Shown: positions 1-6,644 of the stretch, one piece after another
How the letters are laid out: each line of letters begins with the position of its first letter
How positions within the stretch are numbered: position 1 is the stretch's first letter
From: Candidatus Latescibacterota bacterium
Lineage (GTDB): Bacteria > Latescibacterota > 4484-107 > B68-G9
DNA length: 11,838 nt
Direction of reading: 5' to 3'
Assembly (NCBI GenBank): GCA_012962735.1
Contig: DTXA01000373.1
Span: 1 to 11,838 of the forward strand
The notes under the pieces: model-generated
What the model was told of the DNA's origin: nothing
What the model saw: the letters and a program-made list of their open reading frames with translations, nothing else
Database searches by the model: none
Program-made: the position numbers and the translations under genes

Positions 1-145
1 ATCGGCTTCCGCTTGATCGAAAGGCGTCTGACCAATGCATTGCCTATCTCAATCCCTTTGTGCCTCGTGTACAGCTGTAAACTGTCGGGTAGCTAGTCAA
101 ACTTTGAAAAGACATGGCCCGATCTTCCTCGAGGCGATCCGAACC
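1..145. other. Non-coding region downstream of the array
   Basis: This region is visibly less G+C-rich than the genes. No frame shows the codon-position pattern of the neighbours, and I found no tRNA or convincing hairpin-plus-T-run terminator. It holds two perfect 10-bp palindromes, CAATGCATTG (33-42) and TACAGCTGTA (70-79), the latter extendable to a 16-bp imperfect palindrome at 67-82, and a shorter CCTCGAGG (127-134). It may be the end of the operon, or the regulatory region of a gene beyond the left edge. Confidence 0.5.
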
Positions 146-2986
146 TCAGAGCTCCCTATAGGGCGAAACCCGGCCTCCCGGACGCATCCATAACCTCGAA
201 AGCTTCTTCAGCATACCTTTCCAACCCTTACCCCCCACTCCGGGATACCCTATGCCCAAGACCGGATATCCCTTCGTCCTCCCATCCGAGCGCCGAGCTA
301 TTCCAGCGCCCACGTATACTGGAATCCGGTAAAAAAGGACGGTGTGCGCCCTCAGCTCCGTACCGAAGGAATACCTCCTCCCCCCTTGCCCCATACTCCA
401 ATCCGCGAACACAGCCCCCGAAACCCCCTCCAAGAAGAATGGCAGGCTGGCCAGCCCCCGGTCTATGTACCAAAGGGGGAAATCGTACTCTAAGCTCGTC
501 CCCACCGCCCTCCGGCCCAGCTCCCCCTCAGGGTATCCCCGAGGAACAGGGACGAACCCCGCAAATGGGCTCCCTTCGGATCGGACCCCGAACCCTATTC
601 GGAATTTCAAGAGGTGATGAGAGGACCCCAACGGCAGATGCCGGGTCATGGTCCCGTGGACCTCGGATGCCCGGACCTCTCCCCCCAGATATCTCCCCCA
701 CGCCGTCCACCCCACATCCACCAGCGTCAGCCGGGAGGGCACAAGGTCCCGGTACAGTGCCTCCACATCCCAGAACGCCACCTCCCCGAAGCTCCCCCGG
801 TACTCCCCCTCCTCCGGGACCGACCCCTCATATCCCTCGGGCAGCTTGAGCCCCAAAAGGCGCCCCAAGACCAGACCGGCCTCGAGCCGACCACCTCTCT
901 GCCGCATCCCGACCCACAGGGAGATGGGCACCTCCACCGAGATCCGCGCCCCTCGATCCCTGGCCCAGTAAAGGCTGTCCGGCGTATCCTTCAAGACCCC
1001 CTTTATGCCCTCCGCCCAGTCCTCGACCGATATCCCCAATATCGGATACCCCACCCTGCGCCTGTAGGAGACCTGGTATCCCGGTCTCCGGCTCTCAAAC
1101 CCCCAGGACATCAGTACCCCCAGGGTATGCCGTGCCAAGACGTCCTGGCGGGCCGTATATATCCCCAACCTAAACCCCCTCTCGTCCTCGTCCGGCAGGG
1201 GCAGCCAGAACAGGGGCCTTAAAAGCTGCCGCGCTCCCCTGTACGGCCGCACCTCAGCCGCCACCCGGACCTCCGGGGAAGCTGGAGGCGAGACCGTCTG
1301 AGGCGTGGGCACCTCCTCCCACAACGCTCTGTCCCATTCCAACAGATAGATGTGCATCCCCTCAGCGTTGTACTGCAGGTACGCTATGGTGCCCCCGTCC
1401 GGGGAGACCGAGGGCTCGAAGGCTCCGGTCCCGACGTCGGTGAGGCGATACAGGCGGCCTTCCTTTAAGTCGTATGCATATACGTTATGCACCCCGGTCC
1501 TGTCCGACCCGAATAGGATGTATCTCCCGCCCTGGCTCCAGCACGGGTCGAAGTCCCCAGGCTCGTCCACAAAAAGCGGCCTTACCTGGGAACCGTCCGT
1601 CGAGAGCAGGTAGATATCCTGATATCCCCTTAAGTTCACCGAGGCGGCTATCCACCTCCCGTCCGGGGACCAGGCTGGAGACGAGAAGGCCGCATCCTCA
1701 AGGTCCGTCAACTTGAGCCAGGAGCCCCCGTCCAGGCCTATAAGCCATACGTTATTGTATACACCCTCGTTCCGGACACACAATAATATACTCCCGTCGG
1801 GAGACGGGCTCGGGGCCCATCCCCTGAAGCCTCGGCTGAGCCTGCGCACCTTCTGGGTCCTGAGGTCGTATCGATAGAGGTCGGAGAGCATATGGGAGTC
1901 ATCCAAAGGATGGGGGCGCAATCGGGCGAAGTAAAGCTCCTCCCCCGAAAGGGCGAAAGATCCTCCTGTCGTCAGTTCCGTCCGCAGCACCACCTCCTCC
2001 CTCCCCATCTCCACGTCCACCCGGACAACCGCCGGAGGCACATCGTACCCCGTGCGATAGGCGTATATATATCTCCCTTGTGAGTCCCACTGCGGCCTGC
2101 AGTAGAAGGTGTCCCTGGAATGTGTGAGCCTTCGGGCCGAGGTCCCAGGCGCACCTCTCCCCCCCTCCAGAACCTCCGAAACCACCTCCCTCCAGATACT
2201 CCAGCCCGGCCTCCCGTGGTACACTGTGAGGTCCCAGTCTATCGGGAAGAGGGGAAATATGCTGTGCTCGTGCAGGAGGGAAGGGGGCGAACGCTCCCCG
2301 GAGGTCTCGACCATCCGCCGGAGCATATAATACCCCCCTATGTAGGGCCGGTCAGGAGGCGGTTGTATCCGGCCGTAGTGCCCGATCTGATCGTACCCCC
2401 AGGGCCTTCCTTCCAAGATCGGCGTCCGGAACTTCATCTCGAAATGTGGATTGCGTCCCCTTCCTCCTCGGGTATGCACGGTCTCCGAGTACACCGCCAG
2501 CCCCTCCACGAGCCATATGGGCACGATCAAGTTGGGCAAAAGGCCCACCTCCCCGAAGGCTGTCCTCAGGAGCCATGTAAGGCCTTCTGCCGTATGCATA
2601 TGTGCTATATGGGTATACTCATGAGCGATCAACATCTCCAGCCAATCCCCCTTAGTACCCGCCCACTTGCCCTGAGGGAAGGTGGGGAAGAGTCCGATGT
2701 GGGTGGGAAGGAGGGCTGCGTACCCGTTGGAGAAGTCGGTGTACGGGTTCACCACTATGTCCACCTTCCCCGGGTCCGTGCCCACGAACTCCACCACCCT
2801 CCCCCGTGCTCCTTCTGCCACCCAGGCGATCCTCCAGGCTAAGCCCTTCCATCCCTTAGGATAGTGCACCCGGAAATGGGCGGTCTCCAGGGTGTACCAC
2901 GGGTGCGTGGGGAGCATAGAAAAGGAGGACTCGGCGGCCATCGCTCCGAGAAAGGTGCACGCCAACATTCCTGCCATCCTTCCCAT
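146..2986 (-). CDS. Exported HExxH peptidase / TolB-like propeller / Omp85-like barrel protein
   Basis: This is a 946-residue multidomain envelope protein. Residues 1-20 form a signal peptide (MGRMAGMLACTFLGAMAA). About 31-261 is a zinc-metallopeptidase-like domain of the peptidase MA type, with HEYTH at 122-126 and a candidate third ligand E161 in WLVEGLAVYSE. About 282-555 is a beta-propeller with at least five PD40-type blades (for example SPDGSILL, AWSPDGRWIA, CWSQGGRYILF, SVSPDGGTIAY). About 585-916 is strand-rich and looks like an Omp85/D15-type outer-membrane barrel, with an RGY motif at 816-818 followed by EYDFPL as in the Omp85 lid loop. The start is ATG 2986, four bases after AGGAG; an in-frame GTG at 3013 would add nine charged residues ahead of the signal. 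No POTRA domains are seen. A 30-residue basic tail follows the last strand. As the last gene of the array it is a candidate partner of the TonB motor; its substrate is unknown. Confidence 0.88.
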   Translation of the reverse strand: MGRMAGMLACTFLGAMAAESSFSMLPTHPWYTLETAHFRVHYPKGWKGLAWRIAWVAEGARGRVVEFVGTDPGKVDIVVNPYTDFSNGYAALLPTHIGLFPTFPQGKWAGTKGDWLEMLIAHEYTHIAHMHTAEGLTWLLRTAFGEVGLLPNLIVPIWLVEGLAVYSETVHTRGGRGRNPHFEMKFRTPILEGRPWGYDQIGHYGRIQPPPDRPYIGGYYMLRRMVETSGERSPPSLLHEHSIFPLFPIDWDLTVYHGRPGWSIWREVVSEVLEGGRGAPGTSARRLTHSRDTFYCRPQWDSQGRYIYAYRTGYDVPPAVVRVDVEMGREEVVLRTELTTGGSFALSGEELYFARLRPHPLDDSHMLSDLYRYDLRTQKVRRLSRGFRGWAPSPSPDGSILLCVRNEGVYNNVWLIGLDGGSWLKLTDLEDAAFSSPAWSPDGRWIAASVNLRGYQDIYLLSTDGSQVRPLFVDEPGDFDPCWSQGGRYILFGSDRTGVHNVYAYDLKEGRLYRLTDVGTGAFEPSVSPDGGTIAYLQYNAEGMHIYLLEWDRALWEEVPTPQTVSPPASPEVRVAAEVRPYRGARQLLRPLFWLPLPDEDERGFRLGIYTARQDVLARHTLGVLMSWGFESRRPGYQVSYRRRVGYPILGISVEDWAEGIKGVLKDTPDSLYWARDRGARISVEVPISLWVGMRQRGGRLEAGLVLGRLLGLKLPEGYEGSVPEEGEYRGSFGEVAFWDVEALYRDLVPSRLTLVDVGWTAWGRYLGGEVRASEVHGTMTRHLPLGSSHHLLKFRIGFGVRSEGSPFAGFVPVPRGYPEGELGRRAVGTSLEYDFPLWYIDRGLASLPFFLEGVSGAVFADWSMGQGGRRYSFGTELRAHTVLFYRIPVYVGAGIARRSDGRTKGYPVLGIGYPGVGGKGWKGMLKKLSRLWMRPGGRVSPYREL

Positions 2987-2988
2987 AT

Positions 2989-2998
2989 CTCTCCTCTC
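2989..2998 (-). promoter_or_regulatory. Ribosome binding site of the peptidase-barrel gene
   Basis: GAGAGGAGAG lies immediately upstream of ATG 2986, with the AGGAG core four bases away. It decides the start at 2986 over the longer GTG at 3013, which lacks such a site and would put acidic and basic residues ahead of the signal peptide. Confidence 0.75.
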
Positions 2999-3009
2999 GA
3001 AGAGATGGT

Positions 3010-3108
3010 TCACCGCTTGGGCACCTCCGGCCTGTTGTCTAATATCTCCTCTATCCGCTCCAGTTTCACCCCCGAGGCCCTCACGTTGTCCCGCAAAAGA
3101 TCATCCAT
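3010..3108 (-). CDS. 32-residue small ORF
   Basis: This is a 32-codon ORF between the small lipoprotein and the large barrel protein, beginning MDDLLRDNVRAS and ending NRPEVPKR. I do not recognise it. Its codon positions have G+C of 20/32, 10/32 and 25/32, the high-low-highest pattern of real genes in this window, with ATA and AGG/CGG codons like its neighbours. The predicted peptide is a charged amphipathic helix (VKLERIEEILDN) with no signal or membrane segment. ATG 3108 overlaps the lipoprotein stop (ATGGATGA). No Shine-Dalgarno is visible directly upstream, so translation would depend on coupling. Its stop leaves 23 bases before the next start, closing what would otherwise be the largest gap in the array. 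It could be a regulatory or leader peptide, or the remnant of a larger protein. Confidence 0.55.
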   Translation of the reverse strand: MDDLLRDNVRASGVKLERIEEILDNRPEVPKR

Positions 3109-3508
3109 AAGTGATACGATATTTAAAAGGGATGAAAATAGCTCCTACAGCATGGGGGTGTTCGGTCAGCACCACGGTGACGTTCCCGTCCACTGTGACC
3201 TCTATCTCCGTAGTCGGGCCGTCGTACCACTCCCCGGTCGCGGCGATCTTGAGCTTTGTCCCCCCTTTGAGCACTTGGCCCACCACGTCCTTCCTCTGCC
3301 CGGGCATAAGTTCCACCGGAGGGACCTCGCCCACTTCCGGCAGATAGGTCCTGACCTCTATTCTTACTGGATCTGTTATGGGCTGGCCTGAGGGCGTCCT
3401 GAGCTGGTGCTCTACGAAAACCCTCCCATCCACGTAGGTCTTAGGACCAGAAGGACCTCCTCCACAGGCTGGGAGTACAAGCCCCAAAACAACACATGCC
3501 CACCGCAT
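3101..3508 (-). CDS. Small hypothetical lipoprotein
   Basis: I do not recognise this 135-residue protein. It begins with a short signal peptide (MRWACVVLGLVLPAC), with C15 as the probable lipidated cysteine (lipobox LPAC) and a flexible GGGPSG spacer. The rest is rich in alternating hydrophobic and polar residues (VRIEVRTYL, TKLKIAATGEW, TEIEVTVDGNVTVVLTEH), which suggests a small beta-sandwich in the periplasm or on the outer membrane. The start is secure: ATG 3508 follows a perfect AAGGAGGT by 5 bases, the strongest ribosome binding site in the array, implying abundant synthesis. It starts 16 bases after the TPR lipoprotein stop. Its own stop overlaps the ATG of the following small ORF. Aligning the predicted sheet with carboxypeptidase-regulatory or transthyretin-like folds is possible but not demonstrable by eye. 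Confidence 0.8.
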   Translation of the reverse strand: MRWACVVLGLVLPACGGGPSGPKTYVDGRVFVEHQLRTPSGQPITDPVRIEVRTYLPEVGEVPPVELMPGQRKDVVGQVLKGGTKLKIAATGEWYDGPTTEIEVTVDGNVTVVLTEHPHAVGAIFIPFKYRITYG

Positions 3509-3524
3509 GGCCCACCTCCTTAAG

Positions 3525-4532
3525 TCACTTCTTCCGCAACTCCTGCACCCGACGATATGCCTCTTTGGCCTCCTCCGCCATCCCCTTTCGTACGTATACC
3601 ACGCGGAGCATCTCCCAGACCTCCCTACTCTCTGGCTCCTGCTCCACCAAGCGCAGGAGGAGCGGGAGGGCGTCGTCCCAACGCTCTAAGTAATAGACAT
3701 ACAACACCGCCAAGTTCATCCGGGCGTCCGCATCGTCCGGGCAGAGCTCCAGGGCCTTTCGATAGCACTGGGCAGCCGCCTCGAACTCCTCCCGTTGTGT
3801 ATACAACACCCCCAGGTTGTACCAAATGTCCTCATTCCGAGGGTCGAGCCTCGAAGCTCGCTCGTAAGCTCCGATGGCCTCCTCGGTCCTTCCAACTCGA
3901 CTGTAAACGGAGGCTAAATGCAACCACAGTTGGGAATCGGTGGGATCTATCGCCACCCCGTGCCTTATGCACTCCGCCGCCCTATCGTGTTCCCCCTTCT
4001 GAATCCACAAAATCCCCAACCTGACCCATACCTCCACATCGTCCGGGGCTACCGAGGAGGCATCCTCGTAGGCCCGTATGGCCCCATCTACGTCCCCCAG
4101 CTTGTACCGGCAGAAACCCAGGTTCTTGTAGGCCTCCACCCTGGTGGAATCTATTCCTATGGCCTCCAGAAACGCCTTCGTCGCCCCCTCCAGATCCCCA
4201 TCCTTGGCCCTGTCCACGCCCAGGTTGTACACCTCGACCCAGTATCGCCTCCTGAGCTCCAAAGCCTTCCTCCCCCATCCCTTCGGGTCCAGTTCCTCCG
4301 CCCGGCTCAGAACCGAGGCCATGTCCCCCCACCGTCCCGTCCGCCCGTATAGCTCCCCCAGCCAGTAGTACACCGCGGGATTATCCGGGTCCCTCAGCGC
4401 AGCCTCCTCAAGCTGGGCCTCGGCCGCCTCCCATTCCCCCCGCTCCATATACATCTTAGCTGCGGTCAAGGCCCGCCCCCCGCAGCTTGCCGAAATCAAG
4501 ATCAAAAGCCCTATCGCCAACCAACCTCGCAC
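3525..4532 (-). CDS. Tetratricopeptide-repeat probable lipoprotein
   Basis: This 335-residue protein has an N-terminal export signal (R2, hydrophobic 5-14) and a plausible lipobox ending SASC with C17 as the lipidated cysteine. The -3 position is Ser rather than Leu, so lipidation is likely but not certain. Glycine at +2 would favour the outer membrane under the E. coli Lol rule, if that rule applies here. Residues about 20-330 form some eight to nine TPR units with typical turns (LRDPDNPAVY, IDPTDSQLW, LDPRNEDIWYNLG, LCPDDADARMNLA). GTG 4532 is weakly supported by a poor ribosome binding site, with only 3 bases after the tonB stop, so coupling is likely. A TTG five codons in would remove the only positive charge of the signal peptide and is therefore disfavoured. 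Function is unknown; a scaffold role beside the TonB motor is inferred. Confidence 0.87.
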   Translation of the reverse strand: MRGWLAIGLLILISASCGGRALTAAKMYMERGEWEAAEAQLEEAALRDPDNPAVYYWLGELYGRTGRWGDMASVLSRAEELDPKGWGRKALELRRRYWVEVYNLGVDRAKDGDLEGATKAFLEAIGIDSTRVEAYKNLGFCRYKLGDVDGAIRAYEDASSVAPDDVEVWVRLGILWIQKGEHDRAAECIRHGVAIDPTDSQLWLHLASVYSRVGRTEEAIGAYERASRLDPRNEDIWYNLGVLYTQREEFEAAAQCYRKALELCPDDADARMNLAVLYVYYLERWDDALPLLLRLVEQEPESREVWEMLRVVYVRKGMAEEAKEAYRRVQELRKK

Positions 4533-4535
4533 AGC

Positions 4536-5195
4536 CTAATCCCGCAGCCTGAACCGGATCGGCACTATCACCCAGACCCGCACCGGTCGGTCGTTCTGCT
4601 TAGCCGGGGAGAACACGAACTCCCAGGCCGCCTCTAAGGCCACCTCCCGAAATATCCTCGGCCCCTTGATGAACTCCACCTCCTCCGGCCTCCCGTCCTT
4701 CCCCACCAGTATCTTCACGAAAACCGTCCCGGCTATCCCAGCCTTTCGGGCTATCTCCGGGTATTCCGGGACCACGGATTTGAGCAACCGTGGCTTCACC
4801 TCCACGTGCCAGAACTCCATAATCTCGTCCTCGGGACCCGGAGGGGCCTCTTCTTCCTCGACCGGGGGAGGTGGCGGAGGAGGGGCAGGGACATCCTCGT
4901 GCACGTCCAGCTCCGTGGATTCGATTGTGGCCTCCTCCGAAACTTCCTCCCCCCTCACCTCGACCGGCACCGATGGCCTCGGGGGAGGAGGGGGTCGCTT
5001 GACCTCCTGACGAGTTTCTGGGATGTCCTCTATCCGGATCACAACCTCCCGCTTCGGGGACTGGTACGCCGTAACCCTTACGCCCCTCCACACCGAAAAA
5101 AGGACTATGTGTGCCACCAAGGCCACGAAGACGCACCGCTCTAAACGCACCCTGTATCCCCGCCTCAGGTCCGCAGAGGGGTCCCTCTCCCTCAT
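4536..5195 (-). CDS. tonB: TonB-family energy transducer
   Basis: This 219-residue protein spans the periplasm and passes motor energy to the outer membrane. A basic cytoplasmic N-terminus (about 1-20) precedes one membrane helix (about 21-39) containing H29, placed like the functional histidine of E. coli TonB. A proline/glutamate-rich linker follows, with proline tracts at about 68-74 and 104-111. The C-terminal TonB domain (about 133-217) has the family hallmarks VVPEYPEIARKAGIAGTV and a DGRP turn followed by EAAWEFVFSPAKQN. ATG 5195 lies 9 bases after GGAGG, a spacing at the longer end. The TAG stop is followed by the next start after 3 bases. The linker is short, so its reach across the periplasm is modest. 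No TonB-dependent receptor with a plug domain is encoded in the window, so the client is unknown. Confidence 0.94.
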   Translation of the reverse strand: MRERDPSADLRRGYRVRLERCVFVALVAHIVLFSVWRGVRVTAYQSPKREVVIRIEDIPETRQEVKRPPPPPRPSVPVEVRGEEVSEEATIESTELDVHEDVPAPPPPPPPVEEEEAPPGPEDEIMEFWHVEVKPRLLKSVVPEYPEIARKAGIAGTVFVKILVGKDGRPEEVEFIKGPRIFREVALEAAWEFVFSPAKQNDRPVRVWVIVPIRFRLRD

Positions 5196-5201
5196 GCCCC
5201 A

Positions 5202-5612
5202 TCACCTCCGTTCCCTCCGTGTCGCAAAATTTACCCTTAGGGCGCCCGCCCTGCGCAGGGCCTGGATAACCTCGGACACTCTCCCGTAAGGTGCCCTCTC
5301 GTCCGCCCGCAGGGAGACTATGACCCTGGGGTTCTCCCTCATCTTCTCCGACATCGTGGTCACGAGCACATCGGGGCCCATCAGCATATCGTCCACCGAT
5401 ATCTTGCCGTCCGCAGAAATCCAGATGTGGACTATGTTCCTCCGGGTCTCTATCTTCTGGACCTTCTCCGCCTCCGGCAGCACTACTGGAAGCCCCCGGT
5501 ACCTGACGAACGTGGTGGAGACCATAAAGAATATGAGCAAGAGGAAGGCTATGTCCGCCATAGATGCCGTAGGGATGCCTATCTCCACCTTCGCCCTTCG
5601 CTCAAAGGCCAC
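5202..5612 (-). CDS. exbD: ExbD/TolR-family biopolymer transport protein, copy 2
   Basis: This second ExbD has 136 residues and the same plan as its upstream neighbour: basic N-terminus (MAFERRAKVEIG), one membrane helix at about 19-36 and a periplasmic domain. The proton-pathway aspartate is D20 in PTASMADIAFLLLIFF, so the copy looks functional rather than degenerate. GTG 5612 follows GGAGG (5623-5619) by 6 bases, and the ribosome binding site sits in the last codons of the first exbD. TGA at 5202 is followed by the tonB start after only 6 bases. The periplasmic halves of the two ExbDs differ widely, for instance the loop after the helix (YRGLPVVLPEAEKV against DKGLGLVLPRIGQT), so they probably form a heteromeric ExbD pair. 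That pairing is inferred from adjacency and similar spacing. Confidence 0.92.
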   Translation of the reverse strand: MAFERRAKVEIGIPTASMADIAFLLLIFFMVSTTFVRYRGLPVVLPEAEKVQKIETRRNIVHIWISADGKISVDDMLMGPDVLVTTMSEKMRENPRVIVSLRADERAPYGRVSEVIQALRRAGALRVNFATRRERR

Positions 5613-6012
5613 CTTCTCCCTCCGGAGATGCTATGGATATCCTGGTGGCACCTGCCAGCTTAAGCTCGTCCAGCACATCTATGAATACCTCGTACCTGGC
5701 CTGCTCGTCCACCTTCAGGGAAACTATGAGCCTCGGGTTCTCCTCCAGCCTCCGGGATACCTCCTCCCTCAGTCGCTCCAAGGGGACGATCTCCCCCTCC
5801 ACTGCTATCTCCCCCGCGGCGTTGACCCACACGTTACAGATATTCTTCCTGGGGACCTCCTTGGTCTGCCCTATCCGGGGCAGCACCAGCCCGAGGCCTT
5901 TGTCCATGTATACGGTGGTGGTCACTAAGAAAAAGATGATCAAGAGGAAGGCTATATCCGGCATAGAGGCCGTCGGGACCTCCAAGCCGACCCTCCTACG
6001 ACGCTGCCACAC
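5602..6012 (-). CDS. exbD: ExbD/TolR-family biopolymer transport protein, copy 1
   Basis: This protein of about 136 residues has a short basic cytoplasmic N-terminus (WQRRRRV), one membrane helix (about 18-36) starting PTASMPDIAFLLIIFF, and a periplasmic domain ending near AGATRISIAS. D19, just inside the helix, corresponds to the essential proton-accepting aspartate (D25 in E. coli ExbD). The start is set by sequence: GTG 6012 lies 5 bases after GGAGG (6022-6018). The longer in-frame TTG at 6036 has no such site and would add eight residues of atypical N-terminus. With GTG, the gene overlaps the end of exbB by 17 bases and the next exbD by 11 bases, implying translational coupling and controlled stoichiometry. 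It is clearly paralogous to the next gene, sharing PTASM-DIAFLL-IFF, RNI-W-A-G-I-V and ENPR-IVSL. Confidence 0.92.
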   Translation of the reverse strand: MWQRRRRVGLEVPTASMPDIAFLLIIFFLVTTTVYMDKGLGLVLPRIGQTKEVPRKNICNVWVNAAGEIAVEGEIVPLERLREEVSRRLEENPRLIVSLKVDEQARYEVFIDVLDELKLAGATRISIASPEGEGGL

Positions 6013-6634
6013 GTTTCCCTCCCCTGCCGTACCCAAGCTCGTATAGAACGTCCAACAGGGCGGAGGAACTTTCCTCCATATCTATCACGATCTTGTCTAT
6101 CTTAGAGACGAAGTAATTGTGGAACGCCTGCACCGGGATGGCGATGCTCAACCCCGTAGCCGTGGTGATGAGCGCCTCCGAGATACCTGCGGCCACAAGC
6201 GAGGGCTCCACGTCCCCGGCCCTCGCTATCGACTCGAACGCCTTTATCATCCCGCTCACCGTCCCCAGAAAACCTAACATAGGCGCAATGTTCACCACAG
6301 TGGCAAGCCAAACCAATCCCTTCTCTAAAAAAGCCATCTCCACGGAGCCTGCCGACTCTATCGCCTTCTCCACGTACTCCATCCCCTGCTCCACCCGAAG
6401 CAGTCCCGCATGTAAAGTGGCTGCCACAGGCCCTCGAGTCTTAGAACAAAGCTCCAATGCCTTCTCCACCCCCTCGCTCCTCAGGACCTCCTCTAAGCGC
6501 CCGAAGAGCCTGCGGGTGTTGACGGAAGCCCTGGAGAGGGTCCAGAGCCGCTCGAGTATCACAGCGACTCCTCCAATAAAAGCCACCAAAAGGGGGTACA
6601 TGAAGATACCCCCCTTATGGAACAACTCCAACAT
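5996..6634 (-). CDS. exbB: ExbB/TolQ/MotA-family proton channel subunit
   Basis: This 212-residue inner-membrane protein forms, with ExbD, the proton-driven motor that energises TonB. It is the short ExbB form beginning MLELFHKGG, with three predicted membrane helices: about 11-29, 106-133 and 148-172. The pore-lining signature is complete. GFLGTVSGMI at 121-130 carries T125, and ISEALITTATGLSIAIP at 151-167 carries E153 and T158, equivalent to E. coli ExbB T148, E176 and T181. The large cytoplasmic loop lies between helices 1 and 2. ATG 6634 is preceded by AGGAGGGG four bases upstream. The stop overlaps the downstream exbD start region by 17 bases. TolQ is an alternative name for the family, but the neighbouring gene encodes a TonB-type rather than TolA-type partner, so ExbB is preferred. 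Confidence 0.93.
   Translation of the reverse strand: MLELFHKGGIFMYPLLVAFIGGVAVILERLWTLSRASVNTRRLFGRLEEVLRSEGVEKALELCSKTRGPVAATLHAGLLRVEQGMEYVEKAIESAGSVEMAFLEKGLVWLATVVNIAPMLGFLGTVSGMIKAFESIARAGDVEPSLVAAGISEALITTATGLSIAIPVQAFHNYFVSKIDKIVIDMEESSSALLDVLYELGYGRGGKRVAAS
6017..6024 (-). promoter_or_regulatory. Ribosome binding site of the first exbD
   Basis: GGGGAGGG lies inside the 3' end of exbB. Its GGAGG core is five bases before GTG 6012, which fixes that GTG as the start rather than the TTG at 6036. Confidence 0.75.
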
Positions 6635-6644
6635 ATCCCCTCCT

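Noticed and set aside
1..96. Open plus-strand frame running in from the left edge, ending at TAG 94-96, as a possible convergent gene end
   Set aside because: Codon-position G+C (about 12, 15 and 21 of 31) lacks the coding pattern of this genome, and no motif is visible.
78..100. Minus-strand TTGACT (100-95) as a promoter -35 element
   Set aside because: No acceptable -10 hexamer lies 16-18 bases downstream.
44..115. 23-codon minus-strand ORF (starting MSFQSLTSYP) after the barrel gene, with a loose GAGGAA upstream
   Set aside because: Third-position G+C is only about 10 of 23, unlike the genes here and unlike the 32-codon ORF at 3010-3108.
2120..2842. 240-codon open frame on the plus strand
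   Set aside because: It is antisense to the peptidase domain including HEYTH; it is a product of the G+C bias.
3013..3138. Lipoprotein and small ORF as one gene split by a frameshift
   Set aside because: The small-ORF frame has a TAG shortly upstream of its ATG, and the lipoprotein is plausible as it stands, so no frameshift needs to be invoked.
4600..5205. 201-codon minus-strand frame starting at an ATG that overlaps the second exbD stop
   Set aside because: The translation is Gly-rich and low complexity; the overlapping frame gives a full TonB with transmembrane helix, linker and C-terminal domain.
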